From Bryobacterales bacterium (lineage in GTDB: Bacteria > Acidobacteriota > Terriglobia > Bryobacterales > Bryobacteraceae): a DNA stretch of 6,378 bases. The translations under genes and the position numbers were made by a program. Below, piece after piece: positions 4,860 through 6,378 of this stretch (the first letter of the stretch is position 1; every line of letters begins with the position of its first letter). The DNA lies in NCBI GenBank assembly GCA_003164075.1, contig PLRZ01000198.1, positions 1 through 6,378 of the forward strand, in the 5' to 3' direction. The notes beneath the pieces were generated by a model. That model was not told where the DNA came from and searched no databases. It worked only from the letters and a program-made list of their open reading frames with translations.

Positions 4860-6329
4860 ATGCGAAAAGCTCTGATATTCCTGCTGCCGATGGGCGTGTG
4901 GATGGCGTGGGCGCAGGCCCCGCAAACTCCCCCGGCGGGCGCTCCTCCCGCTGCCAAGAAAGAAGCGTTCAAGAACCTGGCTCCGGTTTCGAAAGAGGTC
5001 CTGAAAGTCAAGCTGCCCAAGGCCAGGGAAGTCCAATTGGAAAATGGCATGACCGTGCTCATCCTGGAGGACCACCGGTTGCCGCAGATTTCCATCTCCA
5101 TGGACATTCGCGGCGGCGGTGGTCTCCTCGATCCGGTGGAGATGAAGGGGCTGGCCGGTCTGTCGGCCTCGCTGATGCGCGAGGGCACGGCCGGCATGAC
5201 CAGCAAGCAGATCGCCGAGGAGGTCGACTTATTGGCCACCAGCATCGGCGGCAGCGCGTCGACCACCACCATGTCGTCGGCTTTCAATATGTCGGGCCTG
5301 AGCGACAATTTCGATAAGTGGTTCGCGCTCGGCGTGGATATCTTCCTGCATCCTTCGTTTCCGGCCGATGAATGGGCCAAACTGAAGCAGCGGACCCTGC
5401 TCAGCTTGCGCAACCAGCGCACCAACCCGTCCTTCCTGGCGGCCGAGCGGTTCGACAAGCTGGTCTTCGGCGACCATCCCCTGTCGGCAACATCGCCCAC
5501 GCCGGCCAACATCGAGGCCATTACCCCCGAGGCCATGAAAAAGTGGCACGACGAGCGGCTGGCGCCGCAGAACACGCTGCTCGGCATTGTGGGGGACATC
5601 TCGGAAGCCGAGATCCTGCCCAAGCTGAAGGCGGCGTTCGGCGGCTGGAAGAAGACCGATTATAAGCCGGTGCAACCACCCAATGCGCCGCCCAATCCGG
5701 AACTGCACATCGCCATTGTGAACCGCACCGGCTCGGTGCAGACCAACATCGTGATGGGGAACGTGGGCATCGACCGCCGCAGCCCCGACTATTTCGCGAT
5801 GACCGTAATGAACCAGGTGCTCGGCGCCGGTCCGACGGCGCGCCTGTTCAACAATCTGCGCGAGGACAAGGGCTACACCTACGGCGCTTACAGCCGTTTT
5901 TCCGCCGGTATGCTGCCGGGAGCCTGGCAGGCCAGTTCCGAGGTGCGCACCGGCGTCACCGAAGGCGCCATGCGGGAATTCTTCAACGAACTGCGGCGCA
6001 TCCGCGAGGAAAAAGTTCCGGCCGGCGAACTGGAAGAGAAGAAGCGGTCGGTGGTGGCCAGTTTCGCCTTATCGCTGGAGAGCCCGGCTACCCTGTTGAA
6101 CTACGCCATGCAGCGCAAGGACTACAATCTGCCGGAAGACTACTGGGACACGTATCCCGCCAGGATCTCGGCCGTAACCGCCGACGATGTCCAGCGCGTC
6201 GCGCGGAAATACCTGACGCTCGACAACATCCAGATCGTGGCCGTGGGCGATGCTGTGAAGATCGGGCCGATTCTGGAGAAGTACGGCAAAGTCGCAGTCT
6301 ACGACGTGGACGGCAAACTGGCGCAGTAG
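4860..6329 (+). CDS. Secreted M16B peptidase-like protein, non-catalytic partner subunit
   Basis: A 489-residue M16 protein with signal peptide (1-20, ending AWAQA) and a Pro/Ala-rich linker (21-35). The N-terminal domain begins at REVQLENGMTVLILEDHRLP (56-75). The zinc motif is lost: GLSAS at 100-104 occupies the place of HLFEH, so both histidines and the glutamate are gone. The C-terminal domain has a glycine-rich stretch LGAGPTARLF (321-330), followed by NNLREDKGYTYGAYS, with R334 and Y341 spaced as the Arg/Tyr pair that grips the substrate carbonyl in M16 enzymes. It therefore complements the upstream protein, which has zinc but no Arg/Tyr. Such unequal pairs are known: mitochondrial processing peptidase alpha/beta, and the Sphingomonas SPH2681/SPH2682 heterodimer. 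An obligate heterodimer in the periplasm is expected; its substrate cannot be read from the sequence. Confidence 0.92.
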   Translation: MRKALIFLLPMGVWMAWAQAPQTPPAGAPPAAKKEAFKNLAPVSKEVLKVKLPKAREVQLENGMTVLILEDHRLPQISISMDIRGGGGLLDPVEMKGLAGLSASLMREGTAGMTSKQIAEEVDLLATSIGGSASTTTMSSAFNMSGLSDNFDKWFALGVDIFLHPSFPADEWAKLKQRTLLSLRNQRTNPSFLAAERFDKLVFGDHPLSATSPTPANIEAITPEAMKKWHDERLAPQNTLLGIVGDISEAEILPKLKAAFGGWKKTDYKPVQPPNAPPNPELHIAIVNRTGSVQTNIVMGNVGIDRRSPDYFAMTVMNQVLGAGPTARLFNNLREDKGYTYGAYSRFSAGMLPGAWQASSEVRTGVTEGAMREFFNELRRIREEKVPAGELEEKKRSVVASFALSLESPATLLNYAMQRKDYNLPEDYWDTYPARISAVTADDVQRVARKYLTLDNIQIVAVGDAVKIGPILEKYGKVAVYDVDGKLAQ

Positions 6330-6337
6330 GGTTGCCG

Positions 6338-6350
6338 GTGGGTATCCCAC
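6338..6350 (+). other. Short hairpin after the peptidase operon
   Basis: GTGGG-TAT-CCCAC (6338-6350) is a perfect 5-bp stem with a 3-base loop, 8 bases after the stop codon of the second M16 gene. It has no T-run and is too short to call a terminator with confidence. Confidence 0.3.
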
Positions 6351-6365
6351 ACCCAGATGTGCGTG

Positions 6366-6378
6366 AAAAAACCCCGGC
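6366..6378 (+). terminator. Possible left half of a bidirectional rho-independent terminator, cut by the window end
   Basis: Six A residues (6366-6371) followed by CCCCGGC (6372-6378) run into the window edge. This is the typical left side of an A-tract/GC-stem/T-tract terminator, 36 bases after the operon's last stop codon. The matching GCCGGGG and T-run would lie just outside, so the call is a prediction. Confidence 0.4.

Noticed and set aside
3623..5623. A 666-codon open frame on the minus strand
   Set aside because: It lies antisense to both M16 genes, which have clear motifs and signal peptides. The frame is open because of GC-rich codon bias, and its translation (His/Arg/Gly-rich, low complexity) resembles no protein family.
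1..6378. CRISPR array, tRNA, rRNA, riboswitch or phage genes
   Set aside because: I saw no regularly spaced repeats, no cloverleaf with an anticodon arm, no rRNA-like stretch and no integrase or structural phage protein.

Overview
The window is GC-rich bacterial chromosomal DNA. Gene content and protein style suggest a soil Acidobacteriota, perhaps close to Bryobacterales/Solibacter: a secreted TPR-like protein with an unfamiliar C-terminal domain, a UbiX/LpdD pair, and a tandem pair of secreted M16B peptidases. This placement is an inference from protein style; there is no rRNA or other phylogenetic marker here.

Layout. Positions 1-163 hold no gene, only inverted repeats. On the minus strand lies a HI1419/HI1420-type (RelE/HigB-like) toxin-antitoxin module in toxin-first order. 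The antitoxin (164-508) is intact. The toxin (499-841) is split by a one-base frameshift at about 737/738, so the module looks broken. An intergenic stretch (842-1060) separates it from a divergent plus-strand gene for a secreted TPR-like protein (1061-2404). After a 158-base gap with a GC hairpin comes a two-gene unit: a UbiX-family flavin prenyltransferase homologue (2563-3054) and an LpdD-like small protein (3047-3433). The UbiX homologue has lost the segment that normally carries the dimethylallyl-phosphate-binding residues and its C-terminal end. The LpdD-like gene starts at TTG inside the ubiX 3' end behind a near-perfect Shine-Dalgarno. Two exported M16B peptidases follow (3503-4846 and 4860-6329), 13 bases apart and surely co-transcribed. 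The window ends within what looks like the left arm of a rho-independent terminator.

How the genes work together. The two M16 proteins form a textbook complementary pair. The first keeps the HxxEH zinc site but lacks the C-terminal Arg/Tyr pair; the second has lost HxxEH but keeps Arg/Tyr. They are therefore expected to act as an obligate heterodimeric periplasmic protease. The UbiX-like and LpdD-like proteins would normally serve prenylated-FMN supply to UbiD-type decarboxylases. No ubiD is present here and the UbiX copy appears unable to prenylate FMN, so the unit is either decaying or repurposed. Three genes (toxin, ubiX-like, first M16) have -10-like hexamers 6-7 bases before their start codons and no Shine-Dalgarno, which suggests leaderless transcripts.

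The most unusual items are the catalytically stripped UbiX beside an intact LpdD-like gene, and the frameshifted toxin beside an intact antitoxin. I see no convincing wholly new system, mobile element, CRISPR array, tRNA or rRNA.
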